A stretch of DNA of 64,000 bases. Origin: Siphonodentalium dalli. Lineage: Eukaryota > Mollusca > Scaphopoda > Gadilida > Siphonodentaliidae. This document shows positions 1 to 11,099 of this stretch, piece after piece (the first letter of the stretch is position 1; the number at the start of each line of letters is the position of its first letter). The translations under genes were made by a program, and so were the position numbers. The stretch covers positions 47,255,573 to 47,319,572 of the forward strand of contig CP136064.1 of NCBI GenBank assembly GCA_032622095.1, in the 5' to 3' direction. The notes beneath the pieces are model-generated. The model saw nothing but the letters and a program-made list of their open reading frames with translations, did no database searches and was not told where the DNA came from.

Positions 1-127
1 GTTCGATATCCACATCAGCGCCCCGATTAGATATCGGATTTCTATACTGCGGAAAAGTGGCGATTCGTAGGGCCATATAAAAAGAAAATTAAGTGTATAA
101 TGTACAATAGAATACCCACGACTACTA
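1..127. other. Unassigned flank
   Basis: No gene, repeat or motif is recognised between the window edge and the first TTAA element. Confidence 0.4.
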
Positions 128-158
128 TTAACCCTTTAACCAACAGAAGGCCCCTGTG

Positions 159-225
159 CCAATGCATTCTCTTATATATGCGAGTCGACCATAGGTCGCC
201 TCGCATATATAAGAGAATGCATTGG
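159..225 (+). repeat. 67-bp palindrome, outer-left, copy 1
   Basis: Arms of 32 nt around the loop ATA. Arms are complementary except at arm position 27, where T faces C. The tip stem is CGACC/GGTCG (type A). Confidence 0.9.
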
Positions 226-308
226 CTTAACACATTAAAAATTATAAAATTGTTAAAGAATGTAAGAACAAATGGTAAAAAGTGTTAAAAAAAGATTTTT
301 TTTATAGG

Positions 309-375
309 CCAATGCATTCTCTTATATATGCGAGGCGACCTATGGTCGACTCGCATATATAAGAGAATGCATTGG
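309..375 (-). repeat. 67-bp palindrome, outer-right, copy 1
   Basis: Reverse-complement orientation of the palindrome at 159-225, recognisable by the single mismatch: the T-bearing arm again faces outward. Tip type A. Confidence 0.9.
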
Positions 376-519
376 CACAAGGCATAACTGTAACTATCAC
401 AATGTGGTCAAGGGGCCGGTTCCAATGATATCCATATGTGTATGGTTTTATTGAGACAGACCGAAGATATTTTAGGCTGTTGAAGCTTTATTTGTCCGGT
501 TTGTTGGGTAAAGGGTTAA

Positions 520-1882
520 GTTATTTAGCTATTCGTAATTCTTAACAATAGTAATTCATTATGCGTAAGGCGGCTGTTGACATTTCCCTAAATGACAATG
601 AATTGATGATGTAATCCGTATACAAATATTTAGCGTATTTGTTTACCTATTTGGATCATCGGTCAGCCATTATTGTGCATTTCAAAAGAGGGGCCCACGG
701 CGTTATTTGCGTTTTATATAGTTATCCTTCTATGTTCATCTGCAAATAATGAATTTCTCTCCGCCTGCACATATATCTCAACCATAGCTTATCGGGTCTG
801 ATTGGAATCTGGTACGGAGGTTCGCCACCAGGGGTTTTCTCAAAGGGGACAAAATGACGTTGTTCGAGATTTCCGTTGTAGAGTTATCCTTCTTTGTTCA
901 TCTGGAAATTATGGTTTTTTGCCAGACATAGGTTTAGGTGTCGCAGAGTTAGCTAATCTTGATTTATCAAATTATTGTTTTATTAGTAACTAAGACTTTT
1001 TCAAACCATATACCATTTGGATTCCATTCCAGCGTGTCGCTTTAATCGCCCGACTTAAACAGAAGCAATATTATGCTCAATGAAAACTTCCTAAATTATA
1101 TGTGAAATCTCGTGGTTACGAGATTGCAAGTGATAACCCATCTTCATTCGGCGTCCAATCGTTTATGTTCACACAGTATAACACTCGGTGGGGATGATAA
1201 CAGGGACGGGGAGGATATATAGGAGGGCCGGAATCTGGTTTGAATAAGTATTAGTTACTCATACAACTTTAATTTGATAAATCAAATGTTCATTGTTATG
1301 TCGTAACACGACTCATTGTCTAACGGATAGGAATAGAGACTGATTCCACCTTATCATGAGACCGATGCCACTTAAACGATAACGAACAGTTCGACGATGA
1401 TCAATATGTTTTCAGTGCACACACCTCGGAATAAATATCGGTCCTGTTTAGCTAAACTCGTTCTGGTGAAATTGATACCTCGATTCTGGATTTCCATAAA
1501 CTATGGATCCAAACGAAGCGCCCGTAACTTATGGTGTCATCTAAACGATGTGATGGCGATGAGAAAGTGTTCTATGTCAATATTTTCAATGATGCATCCT
1601 ACATCAAATGTTGTTGATTGGAGAATTTCCAAAACGATAGACAAATTCCACGTTGGCAATAGAGATTGGGTATGAGGGCGCATATGAAGAACCAGTGTTA
1701 ACATGCTGATAAACTGGGTGGAGACCTATGTTATGTCCCTCAGTGTGAGACAAAACCCCAAGGACAGCATGGCCCTATAACCCGCAATTGTGGAGTATTT
1801 GAAACCTGTCCAAACTAATATGTAATAGGGAATAAGAAAAGTCTACACAGGTCGCCCAAAAGCTTAGGGGTCAATATGTCAT
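520..1882. other. Intergenic, no gene recognised
   Basis: Only short open frames occur (at most 92 codons, at 1397-1675), with no recognisable domain. No repeat shared with the rest of the window was noticed. Confidence 0.4.
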
Positions 1883-2036
1883 TTAACCCTTTACCCAACA
1901 AACCTGCCAAAACCGGCCAAATAAAGCTTAAACAGCCTAAAATATCTTCGGTCTGTCTCAATAGAACCATACAAATATGGATATCATTGGAACCGGCTCC
2001 TTGACCACATTGTGATAGTTACAGTTATGCCCTGTG

Positions 2037-2103
2037 CCAATGCATTCTCTTATATATGCGAGTCGACCATAGGTCGCCTCGCATATATAAGAGAATGCAT
2101 TGG
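2037..2103 (+). repeat. 67-bp palindrome, copy 2 left
   Basis: 32-nt arms, loop ATA, tip type A, one arm mismatch at position 27. Confidence 0.9.
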
Positions 2104-2182
2104 CCTAAAAAATCTGTTTTTAACACTTTTTACCATTTTTTCTTACATTATTTAACAATTTTATAATTTTTAATGTGTTAAG

Positions 2183-2249
2183 CCAATGCATTCTCTTATA
2201 TATGCGAGGCGACCTATGGTCGACTCGCATATATAAGAGAATGCATTGG
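2183..2249 (-). repeat. 67-bp palindrome, copy 2 right
   Basis: Mirror orientation of 2037-2103; tip type A. Confidence 0.9.
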
Positions 2250-2280
2250 CACAGGGCCGTTCTATTGGGTAAAGGGTTAA

Positions 2281-2687
2281 TAGCCCAACGATTGAAATGT
2301 AAACTTGCAGTTGTAATACTTCTGAAAACCCTGCCGCCACGAGCGCATGCGCAGATTTTGAAAGTCTGTTGCCCCGCTCTGACTCGGAGACAATTGACAT
2401 GGTAAAATTATGTGCTGATATGCCGGTGCAATCATTAGTTGAAGTAGTTGGGTATATGTGGAGCAAGCAATACTATTGTGCAATTTGTGCCATGTGTATC
2501 AACGGTATTGGCGGAAATGCACGTATGCGAACAGATTTGTCCCCTCTATTGATTGAGTATATCCACCACCCAAGCTTGAGAGTTTGGTTTCGGTGAACAC
2601 ATTTGGGCTGTCTTCTTTGTCATTACTGATACACAAAGATAGATCGCGAGAATCTCTCAAATTTGAAAGATCGCCTAGACTATACCT
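2281..2687. other. Intergenic, no gene recognised
   Basis: Several short overlapping open frames in both directions with no recognisable domain. Nothing else is seen. Confidence 0.35.
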
Positions 2688-4412
2688 GCGGTCAGATGCT
2701 CGTAGCCCGTTTATATATAACCATGGTATATGCCAGATATAACCGTACAAAAAAACCGCCGTTCTTTTTACCGTGTATTTATCCATGGTGTGTGTGCCGG
2801 TGGTTGCCCGTAACATGCTGCCCGGCGTCATTGCTTTGAAAGGTAATCATGTTCGACTGGTGTTGTTAGATTGGTAATGAGATTAGTGGTTTCTCTGTCT
2901 TGACTGGTCATATTTACTGTTTGAACTTTGTCTGAAATAGACGCACTTTTTATACTAGAATTTGCGTAACTGGAGCAAAAGTATTTATATAATATATAGA
3001 GATATATATATACTATATGCGACTGCATCCAATTTGGGTTTATTTGGGATGTCTTTAGTGTAGTTTTGTGGTTATGAGAGCTCATTTCCCCCTGATTTAT
3101 GCTCCATAATTATGTGGTCTTCTCCTTTAAAATTTCTATATGATATCCCCGACGCAGGGGCTATACAATTCCCCGACATGGGGCGGGCTTTGGCTACCGG
3201 GTTGACCATTGCAGATCTCACCGACGGGGTGGCTATCCCTCCCCGACAGGGGTGGGGATGTAGCCCCCTGACTTCTCCCGGGTGCCACGCAACATAATTT
3301 AGTATCGATGATTTCTCGTCTTCAGTGAATGCAAGACTGCGCTCTTAGCATGGGGTACCAAGCAGGAACGTGTCAACATGAGTGGTTATGCAGGGGTCTT
3401 ACCCCCCCCCCCCCCCCGAACTGTAGTCAAACCAAATGCAACATTAATTGGAAAATTCACACCAAAATTAGGTTGAAATTGTTCTCGTAGTTTGATTTCC
3501 AACAATTTCTTAGTGACGAATTTGTTGTTTTTAGACCAACATTTGAATATTTCCCTTTCATTTGCAAAATTCTGGACTGAAATGGCCATCAGTTGGCAAT
3601 TTTCAAACCTAAGGGTGAGTATCAGGTTAAAAATTTCCCCGAATTGGAAAGCTTGAGGCCAGTCTAGATGCTAGGATTGTCAAATTTTCATGTTCAGATT
3701 TTCAAAATGTTATCATATCGGGCCTAACCATCGTCCGACCCGTGTATTCTGTGCCCTTGCTAATTAATTTAAGAAAAAATAAATCGGGGTGTAAATTTGT
3801 CTGGCGTTATACCATTAGATGTTAGGATTTTTAAATCTCATTCTGGGCCGAACCATCCTTTTCATCCCCCTGCATGGCCAGTGGCCACAAGACTACTGGT
3901 CCATTTAGAATAGGCTATCATCTAGTAGTATGTGAGGGAACATTTGGGAAAAATCAAATCACCGGATGGGGGTGCAAATTGAATTACGCAAACTTATGAG
4001 TTTGGTGTGGTTCAATGGAGTGGGGCGCAGTTAGAAATTCCAACGAAAACCCTCTAGCCAAGTCCAGAGTGCCAAATATCCCAGACTCAACCGGGGGTGC
4101 CCCTCGCGACTTTTAGTTTATGCATTCGGCATAGGCCTATTTGTTTTCTATCCTAGAATACACTGCACCGGCGGCAATATATTGCCATACTCTGAATGAA
4201 AACGCTTCCGTTGCGATCACACAGTAAAGTCGTGCTGCAAGTACGACGATAACTATGTTGTAGAAACGATACGGAAGAAGGATTGTCAAAAAATGCAATA
4301 TCAAAATACACAGGGCAAGGCTTGTCGATCCAAACTGTGGAGTGTGTTTTCGTTGTCTATTTCTCGCATATAACCATGGTTATATATAAACGGACTACGA
4401 GAATCTGACCGC
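2688..4412 (+). mobile_element. 1.7-kb TIR element A, copy 1
   Basis: The left end (2688 onward) starts GCGGTCAGATGCTCGTAG and runs into a TTTATATATAACCATGG segment. The right end at about 4350-4412 is its inverted counterpart, giving imperfect terminal inverted repeats of about 45 bp. The interior has no transposase-like open frame. A diverged second copy lies at 38715-40500. The right end abuts a truncated copy of the 494-bp TTAA element (4413-4549). The superfamily is not assigned because no clear target duplication was found. Confidence 0.6.
3402..3417 (+). repeat. Poly-C tract
   Basis: Run of 16 C inside element A. A shorter C run sits at the equivalent place in the second copy (about 39795). 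Confidence 0.8.
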
Positions 4413-4549
4413 TGTATTTATGAGATATTTCTTATTTATATACGGACAAAGTCTGTCTACATTTTGATGTTATTTCTGTTTGTGGCGGTTTTTGACGGGT
4501 GGAAATATTTTCACAGGATACCCACCGCCAAGGCCAACCGTACCTTTAA
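4413..4549 (-). mobile_element. TTAA element C, truncated inverted copy
   Basis: From about 4421 the sequence is the reverse complement of the left ~130 bp of the intact element at 7184-7677. It ends in TACC followed by TTAA at 4546-4549, so one terminus is intact. The other side is lost against element A. Confidence 0.7.
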
Positions 4550-5852
4550 CTCGAATCACCTACGAACGCATCAAATGCATATAGTTAATCCGAGCAAGCC
4601 TCATCGCGAAACGGCGAACAGGATCCGAAACAGAATCTCACTATCTATGTATTTTATTTTGTCGCGAATATCCTGATTTTCAAAATAGCGGAAAAAGTTT
4701 GATATGCGATAAATTTGGAATTTAGATTCTTTGTACATAAATTCCATACTTTATGATAAATCGAATAGACTTACAATGTCTTGTCGATTATATCATAACT
4801 GTTCACATATGGGACCAACTTTGACAACCAAATTATCTTATTTCTACCTTATTCTTACAAACAATTGATAAATGACACTTCTCTCAAAAGACAACACCGA
4901 CAGCTCACAGTTGTTGAACACGCATTCATTTGCGGACGACGGATAAATTCCGTTAAGTTAATTTAAAGACATATATACGTGCTTATCCCGCTGTATCAAA
5001 CTGATATTTTTCGAGTCGGTCACTACTCAAATTTGAAGAATTCATAGTTAAACTGCGTTGATATCACGCACCTCATTGAATATAGTAGACTTGTAGTGCG
5101 CATGCGTATCAAAATCAACTACACAGCATTACACACATACTGGCTGATATATGCATTAACCGGGCTGCCGCTGCTATACGTGTATAACAAGTAATTTTTT
5201 CTCAGACCAACAAAATTATTTCAAATATTTATAGCAGGTGAGTAAATATGAGAGAGAGAGAGAGAGAGAGGGGGGTGGAGGGGAGAGAGAGAGAAGAAAA
5301 GAGATAGAAAGAATAATTTTCTCGCCGTCCATACAGATGAATATTTTTTGGCACAGATACTGACATCGTGGGCAATTTCATTCATCCAGATGTCGAACTC
5401 CTCATTTGTTCATTTATATAATGGAGAATCACCAACGAGCGGCCGGTAGGACTGAGCACACGTGTGAAGAGATAAATGGATCAGATCACAATCATTCTTT
5501 TGTGTGCCTCGGTCCGGTAGATTTCTAGGAGACCACTGCATGCTGCTTGGCATTGATTCGAGGAAAGGCAGTGTAACAGTTAAAGCATCGATATCGACAC
5601 AAAAACACAGGCTGACAACCGCTATACTTGTTTCTGCACTGACGCCAGTTAGTTATAGAATCGCTAAGTTGGAATCACTTCGGAAGTTCACACACGTACG
5701 TATATATTTTAAAGTAAGGTATAAAACAAGGTTTTGTAAACGAGAAGCATTCTCTTGCAACAAACAACATGATCCTTTTAACGAAGTGATCCATTTATAT
5801 ACCAAGAGACAAAAAAGACCGTTATTACATTAAAACGTGCCAACCAACAGGG
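4550..5852. other. Intergenic with GA-rich microsatellite
   Basis: No gene is recognised. An open frame of 109 codons at 5504-5833 has no recognisable domain. A GA microsatellite lies at 5250-5297. Confidence 0.4.
5250..5297 (+). repeat. GA/G-rich simple repeat
   Basis: (GA)n interrupted by a G-rich segment, continuing as purine-only sequence. Confidence 0.85.
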
Positions 5853-5883
5853 TTAACCCTTTACCCAACAGAAGGGCCCTGTG

Positions 5884-5950
5884 CCAATGCATTATCTTAT
5901 ATATGCGAGTCGACCATAGGTCGCCTCGCATATATAAGAGAATGCATTGG
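5884..5950 (+). repeat. 67-bp palindrome, copy 3 left
   Basis: Tip type A. One arm reads CATTATC instead of CATTCTC, a point change away from the tip. Confidence 0.9.
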
Positions 5951-6000
5951 CTTAACACATTAAAAATTATAAAATTGTTAAAGAATGTAAGAAAAAATGG

Positions 6001-6067
6001 CCAATGCATTCTCTTGTATATGCGAGGCGACATATGGTCGACTCGCATATATAAGAGAATGCATTGG
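6001..6067 (-). repeat. 67-bp palindrome, copy 3 right
   Basis: Mirror orientation, with a few point changes in the inner arm; the arm mismatch at position 27 is kept. Confidence 0.88.
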
Positions 6068-6221
6068 CACAGGGCATAAATGTAACTATCACAATGTGGT
6101 CAAGGAGGCGGTTCCAATGATATCCATATTTGTATGGTTCTATTGAGACAGACCGAATATATTTTAGGCTGTTGAAGCTTTATTTGGCCGGTTTTGGCCG
6201 GTTTGTTGGGTAAAGGGTTAA

Positions 6222-7031
6222 CGCATTCTTGTGGGGTTTTTTGTTGGAAAATGGCCAGATATAATTTCATTTGGTCAAACGTTTTGCCAAAATGTTTCAA
6301 TGCTACTTATAGTCAGCAATCGCCTCTCATATGCTCATCCGATCTCCATGAAACCCTTAATTCGTTAAAAGTAATCATCAGTTGCTCATCTGTATATGAA
6401 TAGCAATTTATCAAAAGTCATACATGCTTACTTACCAAACAATTATTATTAGCTGCTCGAAAGGTGGTGGGCTTTCCATTCAAGTGACAATACTTTTCTG
6501 CCTTGTGGTTTCAGAATAAGACAATGTAGCTTATGTAGGTGAATCAGTGCTCATTAATGTTGTTATACGTTGCCAGATTGACCTTTTTCAGATTTTTGAT
6601 GCTCCCATCCCATCGCGAAATTTGTCCGTTATTTTTGTATTTTTATTTTATTTTCGGTTTTCTAGATGATCCCCTATTTTTTATTATTTGGCCAAAGTTT
6701 TTGAAAAATGTCCAATAATATTCAGAAATGGGGCCAAATAATTGGCCAAAAGAATTTTCTGGCAAGCGTGAACCATGGTAACCCAGCCTGTTTTGGTGAA
6801 AATAAGCATATAGCGGGCTTATTTTAATGCGCGACATAAGCTCACATTGGCATTATTTAACCTCAATATACGCTCAATATGGACCTAAAACGCGGGTTTT
6901 AAAATAGTCCAATATGGGACTATTCCCACACGAAATAAGCCCATATTGGCATCATATAATCTACCCTTTTTCGTCGACGCGACTTATCAGATGTACGCTC
7001 TTTATAATTTGTTTTCGCCATTCAACGGAAA
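6222..7031. other. Intergenic with degenerate CCCATATTGG-type repeats
   Basis: No gene is recognised. At about 6810-6960 several diverged copies of a motif containing CCAATATGG/CCCATATTGG recall the minisatellite at 24043-24335. Confidence 0.35.
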
Positions 7032-7171
7032 TGTTTGGTAAGTCTGACCGGAAATGTGTTCAAGCTGATAATGCTATCTTTAAGCATAAAAACAACAGGC
7101 CATGGTTTAACATAAAATGTAGAATCCAACGACAGAGGTTTAATAGATCCAAAAATATGTTTACTAAATAA
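7032..7171 (+). pseudogene. LINE fragment (endonuclease-RT linker), uncertain
   Basis: The plus-strand translation contains NNRPWFNIKCRIQRQRF and a basic stretch, ending in a stop at about 7171. In Jockey/CR1/RTE-like non-LTR elements, a K/R-PWFN-x2-C motif followed by a basic helix commonly lies between endonuclease and reverse transcriptase (family knowledge). The LINE at 19187-21800 (minus) has an equivalent basic region at its N-terminal edge. Here only about 45 codons remain. The fragment ends just before the TTAA element starting at 7184, and no continuation was found on the far side. The match is short and could be chance. Confidence 0.4.
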
Positions 7172-7179
7172 GTCTGAAC

Positions 7180-7681
7180 TTAAAGGTACGGTTGGCCTTG
7201 GCGGTGGGTATCCTGTGAAAATATTTCCACCCGTCAAAAACCGCCACAAACAGAAAGAACATCAAAATGTAGACAGACTTTGTCCGTATATAAATAAGAA
7301 ATATCGCATAAACAGTATGTTATTCTCATATGTTTAACCATTGTTATGTAAACAAAAGCATAAACAGTTACTTTTCTTGTGTTTGTTTATATTATGATGG
7401 TAAACATAAAGAGCGTTCTTTGTTGGTGAATTCCTGATATGGAACTAATAAAGAGCGTTTATGCCATTTGTGTGTGATTAGCCAGTAGCATTGTGCTGTC
7501 CCATGTAACCCAATCAGGCTCTTGCTTAGTTAAAATATAGTAGGTATTTATAATAACATGCTGTTTGCGCGATGGTCGTGGTATACATGAACGAAACTGT
7601 ATGCGTTTTAATGTGTTTCTGTTTACGGTGTTTGGAACAAATATGAATATTTTCGACAATTGAGGCCTCACGTGCCTTTAA
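7180..7681 (+). mobile_element. TTAA element C, intact copy
   Basis: TTAA at 7180-7183 and 7678-7681 flank a 494-bp element (7184-7677). Its ends are AGGTACGGTTGGCC and, inverted, AGGCACGTGAGGCC. There is no long open frame, so it is a non-autonomous TTAA-type element. It serves as the reference for recognising the copy split by the 21-kb insertion (26714-27020 and 48215-48403) and the truncated copy at 4413-4549. It contains two TAAAGAGCGTT motifs. Confidence 0.8.
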
Positions 7682-8216
7682 TAAAGCCGTTTTAAAGAGG
7701 TACTGTACCCAAAAGGGGCAGGATATTTACTGAAATAACACCCATTTTAGTCTTCAGGTGAATACCTAAATGATCAAATTGTGCCACCGAAACAGTGCTT
7801 TAATACTCTGTGTGGAATGAGCTAATATTAAGTAATGTGGTCATGTTGAGATTCTGGTCTCATTCATAACATTTCCCTTCAGCGCTCGTATTCACCAACT
7901 GGGTTTATCTTATAAACCGGGGTATTGTATTTGGTAGCATCTGAAAGCACGCGGTGCCATTGCTAGCATGTACGACACATATGCACTGTCGTCAATATGA
8001 TTGACCCAATATATTAGATGTGTTAATGGACGCCATCCACGTCTAAATTGCGAACATTCACCAGATAAAAGTCCGCAAATAGTTGTAGGGACCCAGACTG
8101 ATTATTTCTGTGGAATAAGTGTCGAAGATATAATTGAGCTGATGGAACCCTTATATTTATTTTCAACAATGTGGACGTTACTAGTACACAAACACCCTGT
8201 CCATGTTTGAAATGAA
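7682..8216. other. Intergenic, no gene recognised
   Basis: Short open frames only; nothing recognised. Confidence 0.35.
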
Positions 8217-8260
8217 CCTGACATGTATACATCTAATCCGTGTTCTAGTTTTCACCAATA
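8217..8260 (+). repeat. Inverted-repeat arm (partner at 10111-10152)
   Basis: A ~43-bp segment beginning CTGACATGTATACATCTAAT recurs inverted at 10111-10152 with a few differences. The pair brackets about 1.9 kb that includes the 28-bp minisatellite. Confidence 0.7.
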
Positions 8261-8461
8261 TATATGCAATCAATGTCGTTTTTCGATATGTATATATGAT
8301 CGCATAGAAGTCTCAGCGGACGAACAACATACTGTACCATTCCGCGAAACGGAATTTTGCTTGGTATTTTGTTCGTCCACTGATATTTCTATAGTCTATA
8401 CGTGCATAGATTTACCGAAAACGACGTTGATTACTCAGAATTACAACAAAGAAACTGTATT

Positions 8462-8993
8462 GACAACTATCTAGTGTTAATCCATCTCAGACAACTATCT
8501 AGTGTTAATCCATCTCTGACAACTATCTAGTGTTAATCCATCTGTGACAACTATCTAGTGTTAATCCATCTCAGACAACTATCTAGTGTTAATCCGTCTC
8601 TGACAACTATCTAGTGTTAATCCATCATTGACAACTATCTAGTGTTAATCCATCTCTGACAACTATCTAGTGTTAATCCATCTCTGACAACTATCTAGTG
8701 TTAATCCATCTCAGACAACTATCTAGTGTTAATCCATCTCAGACAACTATCTAGTGTTAATCCATCTCAGAAAACTATCTAGTGTTAATCCATCTCAGAC
8801 AACTATCTAGTGTTAATCCATCTCAGACAACTATCTAGTGTTAATCCATCTCAGACAACTATCTAGTGTTAATCCATCTCAGACAACTATCTAGTGTTAA
8901 TCCATCTCTGACAACTATCTAGTGTTAATCCATCTCAGACAACTATCTAGTGTTAATCCATCTCTGACAACTATCTAGTGTTAATCCATCTCT
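8462..8993 (+). repeat. Minisatellite, 28-bp unit, 19 copies
   Basis: Nineteen contiguous units of GACAACTATCTAGTGTTAAT plus CCATCTCA or CCATCTCT. The period is exactly 28 bp throughout. Most variation is an A/T alternative at the last unit position: eight of copies 8-19 carry A, with T mainly at both edges. The period is not a multiple of three, so the array is not a coding repeat. Confidence 0.95.
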
Positions 8994-10055
8994 GAAAATA
9001 AACTGACAAAACAAAATGCGGTCTTGGACTATATACGAAAATCATTATGTGAATCATCGATCGACCCCTTACGAATTGCATATCGCACATGAACACTCTA
9101 TACTAACCGATAAGTATATACATATATCAAATAATATTTTTAGCCAGAGAGTTTTAATGGCATATCATTATAAGAAATATATATATTGCTCTCACTTCCA
9201 AGAACTGGGACAGAAATTCTACTACATTGTATTTCTAGAACACTACGAATACTGATTGAAGACAGGTCTGTTGAACTAAATATTTGTTCCACATGACTAT
9301 ATTTTAGGGATTATCTGACTTAGCCATTTTCTAAGAAGGGCCTATTAAACCGACTCCGTCACATCGTATAGGGCGAATACATGATACTAAATGCCGATGT
9401 TAATGGCGAGAATTGATTGTGTTTCTTGTATATATGTAATGTGCTTGATCACTTGTAAATATTAATTTAACATGTAAACTTATTCATATATTTTATCTCA
9501 AATACTGTATGCATATGTACGGTTTTTTATTGAGATTAAACAAATTCAAATTTTCCGTTCTCTGGACGATCTCCGAATCGGGTTGATGTGCCGAAATAGA
9601 TTGGCCGCAATTAACAACGATCGATCGAACTTTCTGAAAATTTGCACATCAACCCTGCTTCATCTTCCATTTTCTGCGATAAACTACCCTTGACCGAGAT
9701 AATAATTCGTGTTTGTCTACTATTTATACATTTAAAATATGCAAAAAGATCTAAATGGTTATCAACACATCAGAGGCGACCGCAATTAATACGACGTGTA
9801 GTATATATTCTTTTCTTTTTTTCTATCAATAAATGTTGTATTTTGTATGGTTTTTTTTATATAACTTCTGCTACGATATTAGTAATTTAGTATAAGTAAA
9901 AATTATTTGTATTCATTGTCCACGCTATCACGACGCCGCGTTATTTTGGGCTCTTCAATTTTAAAACGGCACAGAGGTGACCAACGTTTCCATTCTGACA
10001 GAAATATAATTTTCTCGCATCTTGTTCTTAACTATTGAAATTCAAAGGGAGATAA
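8994..10055. other. Intergenic, no gene recognised
   Basis: A+T-rich, short open frames only (at most 82 codons). No recognised gene. Confidence 0.35.
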
Positions 10056-10088
10056 TATCCATCCATACTTCATATATATAGAACGAAA
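10056..10088 (+). repeat. Inverted-repeat arm (partner at 10749-10781)
   Basis: A 33-bp segment starting TATCCATCCATACTTCATAT has a perfect inverted partner at 10749-10781, about 660 bp away. It overlaps the zone of the other inverted pair (10111-10152). Confidence 0.85.
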
Positions 10089-10110
10089 TATGTTCGAAAT
10101 ATGTAACGAA

Positions 10111-10152
10111 ATATATTGGTGAAAACTTGGACACGGATTAGATGTATACATG
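10111..10152 (-). repeat. Inverted-repeat arm (partner at 8217-8260)
   Basis: Inverted counterpart of 8217-8260. Confidence 0.7.
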
Positions 10153-10748
10153 TCTGACATGTTTTTGATAAGTAAAATATTTCTAAAAATGAAAATTAAA
10201 TCGAACTGAGTGGAAACCTAACGAAACTCACAGAAATTGAACGCTGATATTGTTGTCTATATAGTACGCTCACTGGTTCATTAGTTCAAATAGATTCATA
10301 TTGGTTGGGAAAAAAAATTTGTCTTGAAAACCAGGAAGTGTCGTTTGGGAAAAGTATGTTAAATAGTACGTAGGGTATAATGCCCGTAAACATAAAGCAA
10401 TGCGTCCTCTAGTTAAGTGTTAAAGCTTTTAAATGAATTCATTAGTTAAGATTAGTTTTGTTTACCGAAGATTTTGTTTTCGAAAAATGTGTCATGCCAT
10501 CACGTGTCAAAAATAAGCCCTTTATATGCCACCATACACTCCTACTTATATTCACGCTGTGAAACTTGATTGAAGGATGGTGTTTGGTTGAAATCACGTC
10601 ATGTGACGCCGCGCGCAGACCCGAACTTGTTTCATGTTGTATGAACTTGCATCGCATTACCAGAATGTTGTTAAAAAACGGCGCTAAATGCACATGTTCT
10701 TTTAATCTGCAAGTTGAGTACAAATATAAGAAATATATTCTGTGTTTG

Positions 10749-10781
10749 TTTCGTTCTATATATATGAAGTATGGATGGATA
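10749..10781 (-). repeat. Inverted-repeat arm (partner at 10056-10088)
   Basis: Perfect inverted copy of 10056-10088. The interior has a minus-strand open frame (10442-10813, 123 codons) with no recognisable domain. Confidence 0.85.
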
Positions 10782-11099
10782 TAAGTTGGTCTGACAAACC
10801 AACTTGCACCCATAACCCATGGAACGCAAGCAAATCAACATCTATTTAAGAATATCGGTCCATTTATATAGCGTATTATACATTAAATTAGTTTCGATGA
10901 ACTTTACATCGATTATTTTCTCAGCCATAGGACACGTGACATCGAGGAAGCAACCCTAGCTACCACATATCAAGGTTTATAGCACACTGCCAAGAGCTAT
11001 CGATACCTGAATCGACTACAGTACTCACTTAACGCATGAGTGGCATGCAGTAATAGTGCGTACACTCTTGATCAATGTTCACAACGAGGCATGACCATA

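Larger units (their letters stand above)
128..519 (+). mobile_element. TTAA-flanked foldback element, copy 1
   Basis: The element occupies 132-515 and is flanked by TTAA at 128-131 and 516-519. The left end reads CCCTTTAACCAACA and the right end is its near-exact reverse complement. TTAA target duplications with CCC...GGG ends are typical of piggyBac-type elements (family knowledge), but no transposase is present, so this is a non-autonomous copy of about 384 bp. It carries two 67-bp palindromes (159-225, 309-375) in mirrored orientation, separated by an A+T-rich spacer. A ~140-bp unique segment lies only on the right side. Near-identical copies lie at 1883-2280 (inverted) and 5853-6221. Confidence 0.8.
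1883..2280 (-). mobile_element. TTAA-flanked foldback element, copy 2 (inverted)
   Basis: The element (1887-2276, 390 bp) is flanked by TTAA at 1883-1886 and 2277-2280. Its ends are CCCTTTACCCAACA and the complement. The ~140-bp unique segment is on the left here, so this copy is inverted relative to the copies at 128 and 5853. Palindromes are at 2037-2103 and 2183-2249, both tip type A with the outward T arm. The spacer between them is nearly the same as in copy 1. Confidence 0.8.
5853..6221 (+). mobile_element. TTAA-flanked foldback element, copy 3
   Basis: The element (5857-6217, 361 bp) is flanked by TTAA at 5853-5856 and 6218-6221, with ends CCCTTTACCCAACA and the complement. Palindromes are at 5884-5950 and 6001-6067. 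The spacer between them is shortened by a deletion relative to copies 1 and 2. The right unique segment has a short duplication (TTTGGCCGG) near its end. Confidence 0.8.

Noticed and set aside
5504-5833. Possible 109-codon gene
   Set aside because: No recognisable domain, no repeats of the frame, and no supporting splice signals noticed.
8462-8993. CRISPR-like array
   Set aside because: Units are contiguous with no unique spacers, and the setting is a eukaryotic genome.
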